Source: Myxococcota bacterium
Lineage (GTDB): Bacteria > Myxococcota_A > UBA796 > UBA2385
NCBI GenBank assembly: GCA_023150805.1
Contig: JAKLKF010000048.1
Coordinates: forward strand, 1 to 51,828
Direction of reading: 5' to 3'
DNA length: 51,828 bases
Below are positions 32,122-40,666 of this stretch, piece by piece. The notes beneath the pieces were generated by a model. It saw nothing but the letters and a program-made list of their open reading frames with translations. It ran no database searches and had not been told where the DNA came from. The first letter of the stretch is position 1. Each line of letters begins with the position of its first letter. Position numbers and translations under genes: made by a program.

Positions 32122-35100
32122 TCACCGCATCCCGCGCCGCAGGTCGACCTTCTCGATGCCCCGCAGGGGGTACCGGGTGGCCGCGTCGACCGGCGCCGGG
32201 CGACCGGGTCCGGGCGAGGCGAAGCCGGTGATGCCGTCGAGCAGGTGCTCCTCGACCAGCAGGTGCAGGCCGCCCCCACCGTCGCTGCCCAGCAGCAGGG
32301 CGCCGCCCTCGCCCCAGGCGGCGAGCACCAGGTCGTCCAGGCCGTCGCCGTCGGCGTCGCCAGAGGTCGCCTGCAGGCCGAAGAGCGGGTTGAGCTCGAC
32401 GCCGTCCGCGTCTCCGAACAGCGGGTTGCTCTGGATCTCCCCCTGGTAGTAGATCCGACCGTCCGGGAGGATGTCGATCCGCACGCCGCCCGAGCCGTGG
32501 CCCATCAGCATGGCCTGGCTGCTGTCGGGCAGGAAGTCGCCGGCAGCCAGGGGCACGGCCAGGTCCGCGCAGTCGGCCTCCTCCGGCTCCAGGACCAGGG
32601 CCTCGGCCTCCCAGCCCTCGCCCAGCAGGTCGTCGGGCAGGACGACGGTGGCGAAGCCACAGGGCGAGGAGGCCCAGGGCACGGTCATCCAGGCGTCCGT
32701 GCCCTCCCGGCGCTCGTAGCCGGCGAAGGGCACCTCCATCGGCTCGTCCCAGTGGGAGAAGCGCAGGGCCAGGTCGTCCCCGCTGAGCAGGCTCTCCCCT
32801 GCGGCGAGCCGGCGGCTGCCGACCGCCAGGGGGCGATCGTCGGACAGGCCCAGCTCGGAGAAGATGGACGGATCGGCGTCGCCGATGGGCAGCGGCGAGA
32901 CCAGGAAGGGCAGCTCCCCGCCGTCCAGGCCGGACGCCTCGAGCAGGTCGACGCGGCCCAGCCAGGCCTGGCCCAGGCCGTCGCGCCAGAACAGCAGCAG
33001 GCCGCCGTCCTCGCCGGGCTCGCCCAGGGCGACGGGTGCCGTGCTGCCGCCCACGACGGTGTCGGCGGGCGGACGGAAGTACTTGCCGCCGGACTGGCAG
33101 GGGTCGTCGTCCAGGCCTCCCAGCAGGATGGCGAAGCCGGTGTCGCTCGCCACCGCCTCGTCGGCCATGGTGGCCATCACCCAGCCCGAGCCCTGCGAGA
33201 AGAGCTGCACGGTGATGGTGCTGCCCCCGAAGGTGCAGGTGCTGTCGTCGCGGATCTCCAGGCTTCCCCCGTGGATGAGCACGCTGCTGCCGTCACCCAG
33301 CCGGGCGGCGACGAAGCGGTCGTCGCCGGTGCCCACGCTGCTCTCCACCATCGGGGCCTCGCTGGTCATGTCCTGCCACCACGGGCGGCCAGCCACCGGC
33401 GCGCCTCCGGGCACGGCGCTGCCGAACCAGATCAGGTCCCCCGGCGCCAGCTCGGCCTCGTCGGCGCCGTCGGTGCCGTCGCCGCTGCCCAGCTCCAGCA
33501 GGGAGCCCGCGAAGCCCGGGTCGCAGAAGCAGCGGCCCCGGTGACAGACCCCGTGTCCGCCGCTGTCCGACGCCTTGAGCACCGTCACGTGGCCGCGGTG
33601 GCTGGCGGCCTTGGACTGTCCGATCACGCCGCCACCGCTGGCGGCCAGCTCGGTGGCCCCCAGCACGCTCTCCTCGCCGGCCGCCAGCAGCTCGTCGACC
33701 TTCCAGGAGCTGAGCGCGTGGGAGATCACGTCGGGCGCGCCCTCGGGGTCCGTCGAGAGGACCTGCAGGCCGGAGAGCGAGAGGTAGGCCTGCCCGGCGC
33801 CGCTGTGCAGGAGCACCCCGGGGTCGGCGAAGCTGCTGTCGATGGGCCCCTCGGGCTCGGCCTGCCAGTCGCCCAGGGGGGCGGGGCGGTAGCCGGGGGC
33901 CGAGACGGCGCCCGCCAGCTGGACGGCGGTCGCTCGCGAGCGGGAGTCGGTGACGTCCGGCAGCCACCAGGCGACCTCGGTGGCCTGGCCGCTGCTGTCG
34001 GAGCCCCACACGCGCAGGACCAGGTCCAAGGCACCGTCCTCGCCGAGATCGACGGCGCGCACGGCGGCGGCGTGCACCTCGTCGAAGGTGGCGCAGCGCC
34101 CGCGCGCCCCGCTGGGGTCGGGGTTGTCGATCACCGAGCGGCGGCCGGTGGCGATGCCGCTGCCCTGCTCCCGCACCGTGACGGTCCCCTCGCAGGTCCC
34201 GGGCTCGCCGCGGGGATCGAAGGACCAGGTGTAGAGCTGCCCGACCTCGACCGCGGTGCGGATCGCCCCCTCGTGCAGGATGCCTGCCCAGGCCAGGCCC
34301 TCGGCCACGTCCTGGGGATCGACGCCCATCGTCTCGGCGTCCCAGGTGCTGGCCTCCTGGCCGTCCCAGCTCAGGCCGTTCCAGTTGCCGCGCGCGTTCT
34401 GCACCAGGCCCAGGATGGCCACGCCCGGCAGCGCCTCGTCGCCCAGCTCGACCGGGGCGACGTCCAGGACGAGCTGGGGCAGCAGGTCGCCCGTCAGCTC
34501 GTGCTCCAGCGCGGTGGCGACGGGGCCGGTGTCGGCCTGGGAGATGAAGAAGGCCTCGACGGCGTCCTCGCCGGTCAGCACGACCAGCTCGCCGTCCTCG
34601 CCGCGGGCCTTGAGCACCGTGACGTGGCCGCGGCCGGCGGCGCGCGGGTCGGCGGCCAGCACCTCGCTGTCGATGGACAGGCTGGAGACCAGCCCGTCGC
34701 GGTCGTCGACGCGGTCGAGCTGGAGCACACCCTCTTCGGTGCTCCAGCGCAGGGCGGAGAGGTCGAAGCCGGTCGCGGCCGACTCCGAGGGGACCAGGGC
34801 CACCGAGCGCGGGTCGAAGTCCAGGCCGGCGAAGCGGGGGGCGCTGCTGACGGGGTCCAGCTCGCCCTGGTACTCCTCGGGGCTGCGGTACAGGCGCAGG
34901 GGCACCGAGGCGACCTCGAAGCCGTCGACGACCAGGGTGGCCACCTCCAGGCCGACGACACCGCTGCCCGCGGGCAGGCTGCCGTCGAAGGTGAGCTGGT
35001 CGCCCTCGTGGGAGGACAGGGTCAGGGGCAGGTCGCCGAAGCTGGCGGTGGAGAGGCTGGCCGCGGTGGGCGACAGGTCGACCCGCGCGCGGGTGCGCAG

Positions 35101-35439
35101 GGAGAAGGCGCCGCCCGCCGCCTCGGGCAGCGTCGCAGGGCTGACGTCGACGATCAGCAGATCTCCCCAGGCCAGCTCGGCACCCCCGTCCCCCGTGCCC
35201 CCACCGTCGCCCGTGCCCCCGCCGTCGCCCGTGCCCCCGCCGTCGCCGGTGCCCCCGTCGCCCGTGCCCCCGTCGCCCGTGCCCCCGTCGCCGGTGCCTC
35301 CGTCGCCGGTGCCCCCGTCGCCCGTGCCCCCGTCGCCCGCACCCCCGTCGCCGGTGCCCCCGTCGCCAGTGTCGGTGTCCTTGTCGCCGCAGGCGAGCAC
35401 CAGGAGGATGGAGCTGAACAGAAGGGGCAGGTGCAGCAT
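32122..35439 (-). CDS. Very large lipoprotein with TGDGG repeat linker and FG-GAP-like segments
   Basis: A 1105-residue lipoprotein. The signal peptide ends LLVLA before Cys17, followed by GDKDTDTGDGG and then about 60 residues of TGDGG/TGDGGG repeats. The mature part is beta-rich. It carries several FG-GAP/VCBS-like blades with Asp-rich calcium loops, for example SGDADGDGLDDLVLAAWG near the C-terminus and LGEDGALDLVLRVWG in the middle, suggesting a beta-propeller. Repeated phrases such as GHVTVLKA (twice) point to internal duplication. It probably sits on the cell surface and binds sugars, proteins or calcium. The start ATG 35439 has GGAG nine bases upstream, and TACACT is found 33 bases upstream. 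Confidence 0.85.
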   Translation of the reverse strand: MLHLPLLFSSILLVLACGDKDTDTGDGGTGDGGAGDGGTGDGGTGDGGTGDGGTGDGGTGDGGTGDGGGTGDGGGTGDGGGTGDGGAELAWGDLLIVDVSPATLPEAAGGAFSLRTRARVDLSPTAASLSTASFGDLPLTLSSHEGDQLTFDGSLPAGSGVVGLEVATLVVDGFEVASVPLRLYRSPEEYQGELDPVSSAPRFAGLDFDPRSVALVPSESAATGFDLSALRWSTEEGVLQLDRVDDRDGLVSSLSIDSEVLAADPRAAGRGHVTVLKARGEDGELVVLTGEDAVEAFFISQADTGPVATALEHELTGDLLPQLVLDVAPVELGDEALPGVAILGLVQNARGNWNGLSWDGQEASTWDAETMGVDPQDVAEGLAWAGILHEGAIRTAVEVGQLYTWSFDPRGEPGTCEGTVTVREQGSGIATGRRSVIDNPDPSGARGRCATFDEVHAAAVRAVDLGEDGALDLVLRVWGSDSSGQATEVAWWLPDVTDSRSRATAVQLAGAVSAPGYRPAPLGDWQAEPEGPIDSSFADPGVLLHSGAGQAYLSLSGLQVLSTDPEGAPDVISHALSSWKVDELLAAGEESVLGATELAASGGGVIGQSKAASHRGHVTVLKASDSGGHGVCHRGRCFCDPGFAGSLLELGSGDGTDGADEAELAPGDLIWFGSAVPGGAPVAGRPWWQDMTSEAPMVESSVGTGDDRFVAARLGDGSSVLIHGGSLEIRDDSTCTFGGSTITVQLFSQGSGWVMATMADEAVASDTGFAILLGGLDDDPCQSGGKYFRPPADTVVGGSTAPVALGEPGEDGGLLLFWRDGLGQAWLGRVDLLEASGLDGGELPFLVSPLPIGDADPSIFSELGLSDDRPLAVGSRRLAAGESLLSGDDLALRFSHWDEPMEVPFAGYERREGTDAWMTVPWASSPCGFATVVLPDDLLGEGWEAEALVLEPEEADCADLAVPLAAGDFLPDSSQAMLMGHGSGGVRIDILPDGRIYYQGEIQSNPLFGDADGVELNPLFGLQATSGDADGDGLDDLVLAAWGEGGALLLGSDGGGGLHLLVEEHLLDGITGFASPGPGRPAPVDAATRYPLRGIEKVDLRRGMR
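35182..35370 (-). repeat. Tandem repeat encoding (TGDGG)n linker
   Basis: About 189 bp of 15- and 18-bp units, each encoding T/A-G-D-G-G or T-G-D-G-G-G. The units are very uniform on the DNA level (CCCCCGTCGCCGGTG and variants on the plus strand). The linker connects the lipid anchor to the folded domain and keeps the frame if units are gained or lost. Confidence 0.95.
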
Positions 35440-35578
35440 GCACGTTCTCCACGTGAGAAGGGGACCGCGGGCAGTGTAGCGCAGGATCTGCGGTCTGGCT
35501 CCGGGGCACCAGACGACGTGACATCGCGGTAACCTCGGCCCCTCCACGCGGTTGCCGGCCGCCACCAGGGATCCGACC

Positions 35579-36148
35579 ATGATCACCCTCCTCCTCGCGG
35601 GCGTCGCCCTGGCCCAGGACACCGCCACGGTCGGCGTCGTGCCCCGGCCCCTGGCGGGCCACCCCCTCTTCGAGCTGCGCCTGGGCGCCGACGTGGGCGG
35701 CAGCGAGGACCCGGTGCCCCGACCCACCATCTGCGCCGAGCTGCGCCCGCTGTCGCGCCTGGGCCTGGAGGCCTGCGGCAGCGGCGCAGGCACGCTGAAC
35801 CAGTCGACGGCGCCCGGGATCATGCACCTGCGGGCGCGGGTGGAGACCCTGCGCCTGGACCGGCAGGCGCTGCAGGGGGTGCTGGTGGTCGGGGCGGGCG
35901 TGGCCGAGGTGCAGCGCACGCTGGACGAGGGCGGGCTGCGCTTCGGGCAGGCCGAGGAGGGGGCCGTGGAGGCGGCGGGCGGAGAAGGCAGCCTGTCGGC
36001 CCAGGGCCGCTGGTGGGTGCACGAGCGGACCTTCGTGGTGGTGGACGCCAACGTGGGCGCGGCCTGGATCCCCGGGGCGCCGGAGGCCGTGGGCACGACC
36101 AGCCCGCTGGTGCTCTTCTCGGGGCTGACGGTCGGGATGGGGTTGTAG
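35579..36148 (+). CDS. Predicted outer-membrane beta-barrel-like protein
   Basis: A 189-residue protein with a short signal peptide (MITLLLAGVALAQ) and alternating hydrophobic strands such as LFELRLGADVGG, HLRARVETLRL, LQGVLVVGAGVAEVQ and the terminal VLFSGLTVGMGL, which fit a small eight-strand barrel or similar. A single Cys pair may form a disulfide (CAELRP, EACGSG). I chose ATG 35579 since it opens the signal; upstream in-frame starts would precede it with a charged stretch. No specific family was recognised. The gene is divergent from the large lipoprotein with a 139-bp gap and precedes the NorE-like gene by 19 bases, possibly in one transcript. Confidence 0.65.
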   Translation: MITLLLAGVALAQDTATVGVVPRPLAGHPLFELRLGADVGGSEDPVPRPTICAELRPLSRLGLEACGSGAGTLNQSTAPGIMHLRARVETLRLDRQALQGVLVVGAGVAEVQRTLDEGGLRFGQAEEGAVEAAGGEGSLSAQGRWWVHERTFVVVDANVGAAWIPGAPEAVGTTSPLVLFSGLTVGMGL

Positions 36149-36167
36149 GGGTTGCCATCGGAGCCGG

Positions 36168-36767
36168 ATGGGATATCAACGGACCATGCAGTCCGCTGAT
36201 ACGCTCTCCCCGCCCCGCTGGCGGCCCCTGACCGGGGGCACGGCCGTCTGGGTCTTCATGACCGTGGAGCTGGTCACCTTCGGCATGTTCCTGCTCGGCC
36301 ACGCCTGGGGCTGGCGGTCGGAGCCCGACGCCTACCGCCAGGGGCAGGCGCTGCTGCACCCGGCCTCGGGCCTGCGCGGCACCGTGCTCCTGCTGCTGGG
36401 CAGCGGCCTGGCCTACCAGGGCGTGCTGGCCTTCGAGGAGAGCAGGCGCCGCGCCAGCGCCGCCTGGCTGCTGGCCGCCGCGGCCGCGGGGCTGGCCTTC
36501 GCGGTCAACAAGGTGCTGGAGTACGCCGACCCGGCCCTGGCCGACGTCACCCTGTCCACCAGCACCTTCTGGTTCGGCTACCTGTTCCTGACGGGGCTGC
36601 ACCTGCTGCACGTGCTGGGCGGGGTAGCCGTCCTGCCCTGGCTGGCCTGGCGCGCCTGGCAGGGGCAGGCCGAGGCGCTCACGGTCCAGGCGGGCGCGGC
36701 CTACTGGCACCTGGTCGACGTGATCTGGGTGCTGCTCTTCCCCATCCTCTACCTGATGCAGCCATGA
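36168..36767 (+). CDS. Heme-copper oxidase subunit III-like protein (NorE/CoxC type)
   Basis: A 199-residue membrane protein with five helices and subunit III signatures: FMTVELVTFGMFLLGHAW at the start of helix I, the STSTFWFGYLFLTGLHLLHVLGG segment and the closing AAYWHLVDVIWVLLFPILYL, which matches the conserved YWHfVDvvWv motif of the family. The small size points to the NorE branch associated with nitric oxide reductase or to the shortened CoxC types. ATG 36168 has GGAG five bases upstream; ATG 36186 is an alternative. The next gene overlaps it by four bases. No catalytic subunit I or II gene lies in the window. Confidence 0.88.
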   Translation: MGYQRTMQSADTLSPPRWRPLTGGTAVWVFMTVELVTFGMFLLGHAWGWRSEPDAYRQGQALLHPASGLRGTVLLLLGSGLAYQGVLAFEESRRRASAAWLLAAAAAGLAFAVNKVLEYADPALADVTLSTSTFWFGYLFLTGLHLLHVLGGVAVLPWLAWRAWQGQAEALTVQAGAAYWHLVDVIWVLLFPILYLMQP

Positions 36768-37009
36768 GCCCCCGTGTCCCCCTGGCCGCCGTCGCCACCG
36801 CCGCGCTGGTCCTGCTCACCCTGGCCACCGGCTACCTCTTCGAGCACCACGCCTCGCCCTGGGCCCTGGCCGGCAACGCCTGCCTGAAGGTGGCCCTGAT
36901 CGGCTGGGTCTTCCTGGAGCTGGACCGGGCCTGGCCCGTGTGGGCGGCGCTGGTCGGCATGGGCACGGTGGGCGTGGCCTTCGGCGCCGCGGGGCTGATG
37001 GGGGGCTGA
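36764..37009 (+). CDS. Heme-copper oxidase subunit IV-like protein (NorF/CoxD type)
   Basis: An 81-residue membrane protein with three short hydrophobic helices and the KVALIGWVFLELDRAWPVWA segment typical of the prokaryotic cytochrome c oxidase subunit IV family (PF03626), where the K-x8-[FY]-M-E/L-L-x pattern is common. ATG 36764 overlaps the TGA of the NorE-like gene (ATGA), so both are made together. The pair probably helps assemble or stabilise a heme-copper reductase encoded elsewhere. Confidence 0.82.
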   Translation: MSPRVPLAAVATAALVLLTLATGYLFEHHASPWALAGNACLKVALIGWVFLELDRAWPVWAALVGMGTVGVAFGAAGLMGG

Positions 37010-37033
37010 GCGGCGGGCGACGCCACCGGGGCG

Positions 37034-38005
37034 TCAGTCCAGGACCGGGGGCGCCGGCCACAGCGCGGAGGGGTGGCGGTCCAGGGGCGCGACGACGCGG
37101 AACAGCTCGCCGGGCAGGGGCGGCAGCGCGCGGCCGGCGGCGTCACGGCGAGGGTAGGTCGGGAAGACGAGCAGGCCGTCGACCGGGCAGGTGATCTCGG
37201 GCCCGTCGGGCGGAGAGAGGATCTCGCCGGCGGCGACGGGCTGGAGGTTGTGCAGGCCGGGGCGCAGGCGGCGCAGCGGGTCGCCCAGGGGCTCGCGGTG
37301 CACGGTCTGCAGGAAGGTCAGGGGCGGGCCGGGCTCCAGCGGCGCGCCGGCGGCGTCCTGGTCGACCAGCCGCAGCAGGCGGCGCAGGACCTGGCCGGCC
37401 CGCGCCTCGGTGGCCGGGTCCAGGCCCTTGCGGGACAGCTCCAGGGTCAGCCCGGGCCGGCCGCGGGCGCGCACGTACTCATCGGCGCAGCAGGTGCCGG
37501 GGCTGAAGTCCTGGCCCCAGGGGCGGGCCAGCCACAGCCGGGCGCCAGCCAGCGCCCCGGCCCAGCGCTCGTCGACGGGCCGCCAGGGCAGGGTGTAGAA
37601 GGGCTCCGGCGTGGGCTGGCCGGTCTGGTGCAGGTCCACGAACAGGTCGGCGGTGTCGAGCACGGGCGCCAGCACCCGCGCGCGGCGACCCTCGCGATCG
37701 TCGGGCGGCGTGGCCAGGAAGACGCGGTTCAGGTCGCTGTCCAGCGCGCGCACCCCGGCCCGCACGGCCTCGGGGTTGCCGACGAACAGGCTCAGGCGCC
37801 CCCCGAAGGTCAACGCGCCGGAGCGCAGCGCCTCCACCAGCGCCACCGCGGCCGGCAGCGGACCGACCTCGTCTCCGTGCACCGCCACGCCGACGACCAC
37901 GTGCCGCGCGTGGCGCCCGCCGTCGTGGTGGTGCAGGAAGGGGATCGCCCAGCGTCCCGGATCGGCGGCGGCCGCGAAGCGGTCCAGCCAGGCGGGCGCG
38001 TCCAC
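37034..38005 (-). CDS. Succinylglutamate desuccinylase/aspartoacylase-family zinc hydrolase
   Basis: A 323-residue M14-like carboxypeptidase-fold protein. The zinc ligands are seen as His43 and Glu46 in the VAVHGDEVG motif, with the third His in FVDLHQTGQP. NRVFLATPP (after DSDLNR) corresponds to the substrate-binding Arg loop of AstE/AspA, and a C-terminal beta domain with TVHREPLGDPLRRL and AGEILSPPDG follows. Family members cleave N-acyl groups from amino acids (succinylglutamate, N-acetylaspartate). The exact substrate is open. The start GTG 38005 shares one base with the TAG stop of pssA, so translation is coupled. Confidence 0.88.
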   Translation of the reverse strand: MDAPAWLDRFAAAADPGRWAIPFLHHHDGGRHARHVVVGVAVHGDEVGPLPAAVALVEALRSGALTFGGRLSLFVGNPEAVRAGVRALDSDLNRVFLATPPDDREGRRARVLAPVLDTADLFVDLHQTGQPTPEPFYTLPWRPVDERWAGALAGARLWLARPWGQDFSPGTCCADEYVRARGRPGLTLELSRKGLDPATEARAGQVLRRLLRLVDQDAAGAPLEPGPPLTFLQTVHREPLGDPLRRLRPGLHNLQPVAAGEILSPPDGPEITCPVDGLLVFPTYPRRDAAGRALPPLPGELFRVVAPLDRHPSALWPAPPVLD

Positions 38006-38826
38006 TACCGCTTGCGCCGACCGTCCACCGGGGCCAGCTCGTCCTGCTGATCCTCGTCCAGCACCTCGTGCAGGTCGAGCCCCAGCGGGTCGTGGTCGTC
38101 GACCCGCCCGTCGCGGCGCAGCAGGCCGAGCACGTTCTCGCCCAGCGCCGCGGCCAGGTAGATGCTGGCGATGGCCAGGAAGGCGCTGGCCCACCGGAAC
38201 TGCAGGGAGACGACCAGCACGATGGCGATGCCGAAGGCCACGCCGATCATGTGCATGGGGCGCAGCCGCAGTGCGGACCAGCCGAAGAAGCGCAGGCGGC
38301 TGACCATGAGGAAGGACAGGCCGACGGTGATGGCCAGCACGGACCCGGCGTGCTCGACCGGGCCCAGGTCGTTGGCGGCGTGGGCCATGACCAGGCTGGC
38401 GACGGTGCCGCCGGCCATGGTGATGGTCAGGCCCTCGGAGTGCGAGGACTTGGTGCCGTCGGCGCTCATGTTGAAGCGGGCCAGCCGGAAGGCGCCGCAG
38501 AGGAAGAAGAAGAAGGCGGCGGCCAGGCCCAGCGGCCCCAGGTCGGCCAGGCCCCAGGCATAGACCAGGATGGCCGGCGCGATGCCGAAGCTGACGATGT
38601 CGGCCAGGCTGTCGAGCTGGATGCCGAAGGCGCTGCCGGTGCCGGTCAGCCGCGCGACCCGCCCGTCGAGCATGTCGAAGACGCCCGCGAAGACCAGCAT
38701 CCACGCGGCCCGGTAGAAGTTGGGCTGGCCGTCGTCGACGCCCGTCGCCAGCAGGATGCTGTACAGCCCGCAGAACATGCTGGCCGAGGTGAACCAGTTG
38801 GGCGGGTTGAGGAAGTGCTTGAGCAT
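38005..38826 (-). CDS. pssA: CDP-diacylglycerol-serine O-phosphatidyltransferase
   Basis: A 273-residue membrane enzyme that makes phosphatidylserine, the precursor of phosphatidylethanolamine. The CDP-alcohol phosphotransferase motif D-G-x2-A-R-x8-G-x3-D-x3-D is intact in DMLDGRVARLTGTGSAFGIQLDSLADIVSFG (the last two Asp are catalytic and metal-binding). About eight helices follow the pattern of the Bacillus-type PssA. The tail of about 50 residues is charged and ends RRKR. ATG 38826 is used here; GTG 38835 adds three residues, and neither has a clear ribosome binding site. TAGACT lies 48 bases upstream. An AstE/AspA-like gene overlaps the stop. Confidence 0.95.
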   Translation of the reverse strand: MLKHFLNPPNWFTSASMFCGLYSILLATGVDDGQPNFYRAAWMLVFAGVFDMLDGRVARLTGTGSAFGIQLDSLADIVSFGIAPAILVYAWGLADLGPLGLAAAFFFFLCGAFRLARFNMSADGTKSSHSEGLTITMAGGTVASLVMAHAANDLGPVEHAGSVLAITVGLSFLMVSRLRFFGWSALRLRPMHMIGVAFGIAIVLVVSLQFRWASAFLAIASIYLAAALGENVLGLLRRDGRVDDHDPLGLDLHEVLDEDQQDELAPVDGRRKR

Positions 38827-38920
38827 GGGATGCACCGCGGGGCGCGCGAAGAGGAGACCGCCAGGAAGCAGCCCAGTCTACGAGCACCGCGCCCTGCCCG
38901 CAAGCCGGGCCGCGCCGCCG

Positions 38921-40051
38921 TCACCCGATGTTGGCAGGAGCCGGGCCCGGCTCGACCAGGGCGGCGTGCAGGCGGCGCTGTGCCGGGTCGGCCTCCGCAC
39001 GCCCGACCAGGGCCGAGAACCCCTCGCCGGTGGCCCACCAGGCGCGCACGGGCAGGCCGTCCAGGGCCGCCAGCGCCCGCGCCGTCCAGGCGGGCGTCGT
39101 CACCAGGCGTCGCCCGACGGCGCTGACGGTGGCCACCGGCTCGCCGCCCAGGTCGTGGTGCAGGTTGCGCACGTCGACCAGCGCGCCCACGCCGGGGACC
39201 CAGGCGCGCACCGCGCCGTCGAGCCCCACCAGGCCCGCCGGCGCCGCCGCCGGCAGCAGGGCGAGCTGCGTGTCCGCAGCCACGCCCACGACCTCGGCGG
39301 GCGTGGGACCCGGCGGCAGGCGCGTGCCGCTGCCCGAGGGCAGGCGCGTGTCGCTGGAGACGAGCTGCACGCCCCAGCTGCGCGCCAGCTCCACCGCGTC
39401 GGCGGCGATGACCTTGCTGCCGGCCTGGGCCAGGGCGGCGGCAGCGTCCAGCGACAGGCTGTCCAGGCGCCGGGCCCCGGGCACCACCCGCGGGTCGGCG
39501 GTGAAGACGCCGTCGACGTCCGAGCACAGCTCGCACCAGGCCGCGCCCAGCGCCGCGGCCAGGACGACCGCGGTCGTGTCCGAGCCCCCGCGGCCCAGGG
39601 TGGTCACCTCGCCCCCGCGGCTGACCCCCTGGAAGCCCGCGACGATGGCGACCCGCCCCTCGTCCAGGGCCCGGCGGATCCGGTGCGGCCGCACCTCCTC
39701 GACCCGGGCGCTGACGTGCTGGTCGTCGGTGATGATGCCCGACTGGCTGCCGGTGAAGCTGGCCGCCGGCACCCCCCGGTCCTCGATGGCCATGGCCAGC
39801 AGGGTCATGCTGACCCGCTCGCCCACGCTGACCAGCAGGTCCAGCTCGCGCCGGCCCGGGCGGGGGCTGACCTGGCGGGCCAGCGCCAGCAGCTCGTTGG
39901 TGGTGTTGCCCATCGCCGAGACGACCACCACGACCTGGTGTCCTTCGCGCACCGTGCGCACGACGCGGTCGGCGACCGCGTGGATGTGGGGCACGTCGGC
40001 GACCGAGGAGCCGCCGTACTTCTGCACGAGGATTGCGGGGGAGGAGGCCAT
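38921..40051 (-). CDS. lysC: Aspartate kinase
   Basis: A 376-residue enzyme for the first step of the Lys, Thr and Met pathway (ATP + Asp to 4-phospho-Asp, EC 2.7.2.4). The kinase core has the [11 protein letters not shown] nucleotide loop, the [12 protein letters not shown] and [24 protein letters not shown] signatures and the [13 protein letters not shown] helix. The regulatory part is short, about 125 residues: the second ACT-like unit is recognisable ([25 protein letters not shown]), but the first is weak, so the protein is shorter than the common 400-450. Feedback control may be altered. It starts at ATG 40051, only 23 bp from the divergent C4orf33-like gene. Ribosome binding signal is weak. 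Confidence 0.94.
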   Translation of the reverse strand: MASSPAILVQKYGGSSVADVPHIHAVADRVVRTVREGHQVVVVVSAMGNTTNELLALARQVSPRPGRRELDLLVSVGERVSMTLLAMAIEDRGVPAASFTGSQSGIITDDQHVSARVEEVRPHRIRRALDEGRVAIVAGFQGVSRGGEVTTLGRGGSDTTAVVLAAALGAAWCELCSDVDGVFTADPRVVPGARRLDSLSLDAAAALAQAGSKVIAADAVELARSWGVQLVSSDTRLPSGSGTRLPPGPTPAEVVGVAADTQLALLPAAAPAGLVGLDGAVRAWVPGVGALVDVRNLHHDLGGEPVATVSAVGRRLVTTPAWTARALAALDGLPVRAWWATGEGFSALVGRAEADPAQRRLHAALVEPGPAPANIG

Positions 40052-40074
40052 CGCGCCCGGGTTAACCGCGGCCC
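40052..40074. promoter_or_regulatory. Symmetric 23-bp divergent start region
   Basis: The whole gap between two divergent start codons is 23 bp and has the palindrome GGTTAACC (40060-40067) at its centre. TTAACC ends 7 bases before each ATG, which would suit a shared -10 region of two leaderless transcripts. No Shine-Dalgarno sequence exists on either side. Confidence 0.45.
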
Positions 40075-40617
40075 ATGCCACTGGCCGCGCCGCCGCTGCT
40101 CCTGCGCGTCGACCGCACCTGGGACGGCCAGGCCGCCGACCCGGGCGAGGTGGCCACGCTGGCCCTGCACGACGACGGTGACGCGCTGGGGGTCGAGGTG
40201 GACGCCCCCTTCCACGGCGACCCGCCGCCGCCGGCGCCGCCCGGCCCGACCTGGGCCCTGTGGGAGCACGAGGTCGTCGAGCTCTTCGTGGTCGGCCCCG
40301 GCCAGCGCTACCTGGAGGTGGAGCTGGGGCCCCACGGCCACCACCTCGTCCTGCAGCTCCACGGCGTGCGGAACGTCGTCGCGCGGGAGCTGCCGCTGGA
40401 CCTGCGCGTCACCTGCGCAGCCGGCCGCTGGCAGGCCCGGGCGCGCCTGCCCCGTGCCCTGCTGCCGCCGGGCCCCCACCTCGCCAACGCCTACGCGATC
40501 CACGGCCGGGGAGCGGGCCGCCGGTACCTGGCCTGGACGCCGGTCCCCGGGCCCGCGCCCGACTTCCACCGCCTCCCCCTCTTCCCCGCCGTCACCCTCC
40601 CCCCTCGTCGCGGGTGA
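40075..40617 (+). CDS. UPF0462 (C4orf33)-like protein
   Basis: A 180-residue soluble protein whose motif order matches, from memory, that of the eukaryotic UPF0462/C4orf33 family (a CBM9-like beta sandwich): RTWDG near residue 14, [14 protein letters not shown] near 44, [11 protein letters not shown] near 62, [23 protein letters not shown] in the middle, ELPLDLRV, then [15 protein letters not shown] and [15 protein letters not shown] at the end. The spacing also fits. The molecular function of this family is not known to me; the fold suggests carbohydrate or small-molecule binding. The start ATG 40075 is 23 bp from the divergent aspartate kinase start. A lipoprotein sulfatase-like gene follows after 49 bases. 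Confidence 0.8.
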   Translation: MPLAAPPLLLRVDRTWDGQAADPGEVATLALHDDGDALGVEVDAPFHGDPPPPAPPGPTWALWEHEVVELFVVGPGQRYLEVELGPHGHHLVLQLHGVRNVVARELPLDLRVTCAAGRWQARARLPRALLPPGPHLANAYAIHGRGAGRRYLAWTPVPGPAPDFHRLPLFPAVTLPPRRG

Positions 40618-40666
40618 GGGCCAACCCCGGCTAGAGTGCCCCTGGCACGGTCCAAGGCGATCCCGA

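Noticed and set aside
35182..35370. Possible CRISPR-like array
   Set aside because: The units are contiguous 15/18-bp coding repeats with no unique spacers, in frame within a lipoprotein gene.
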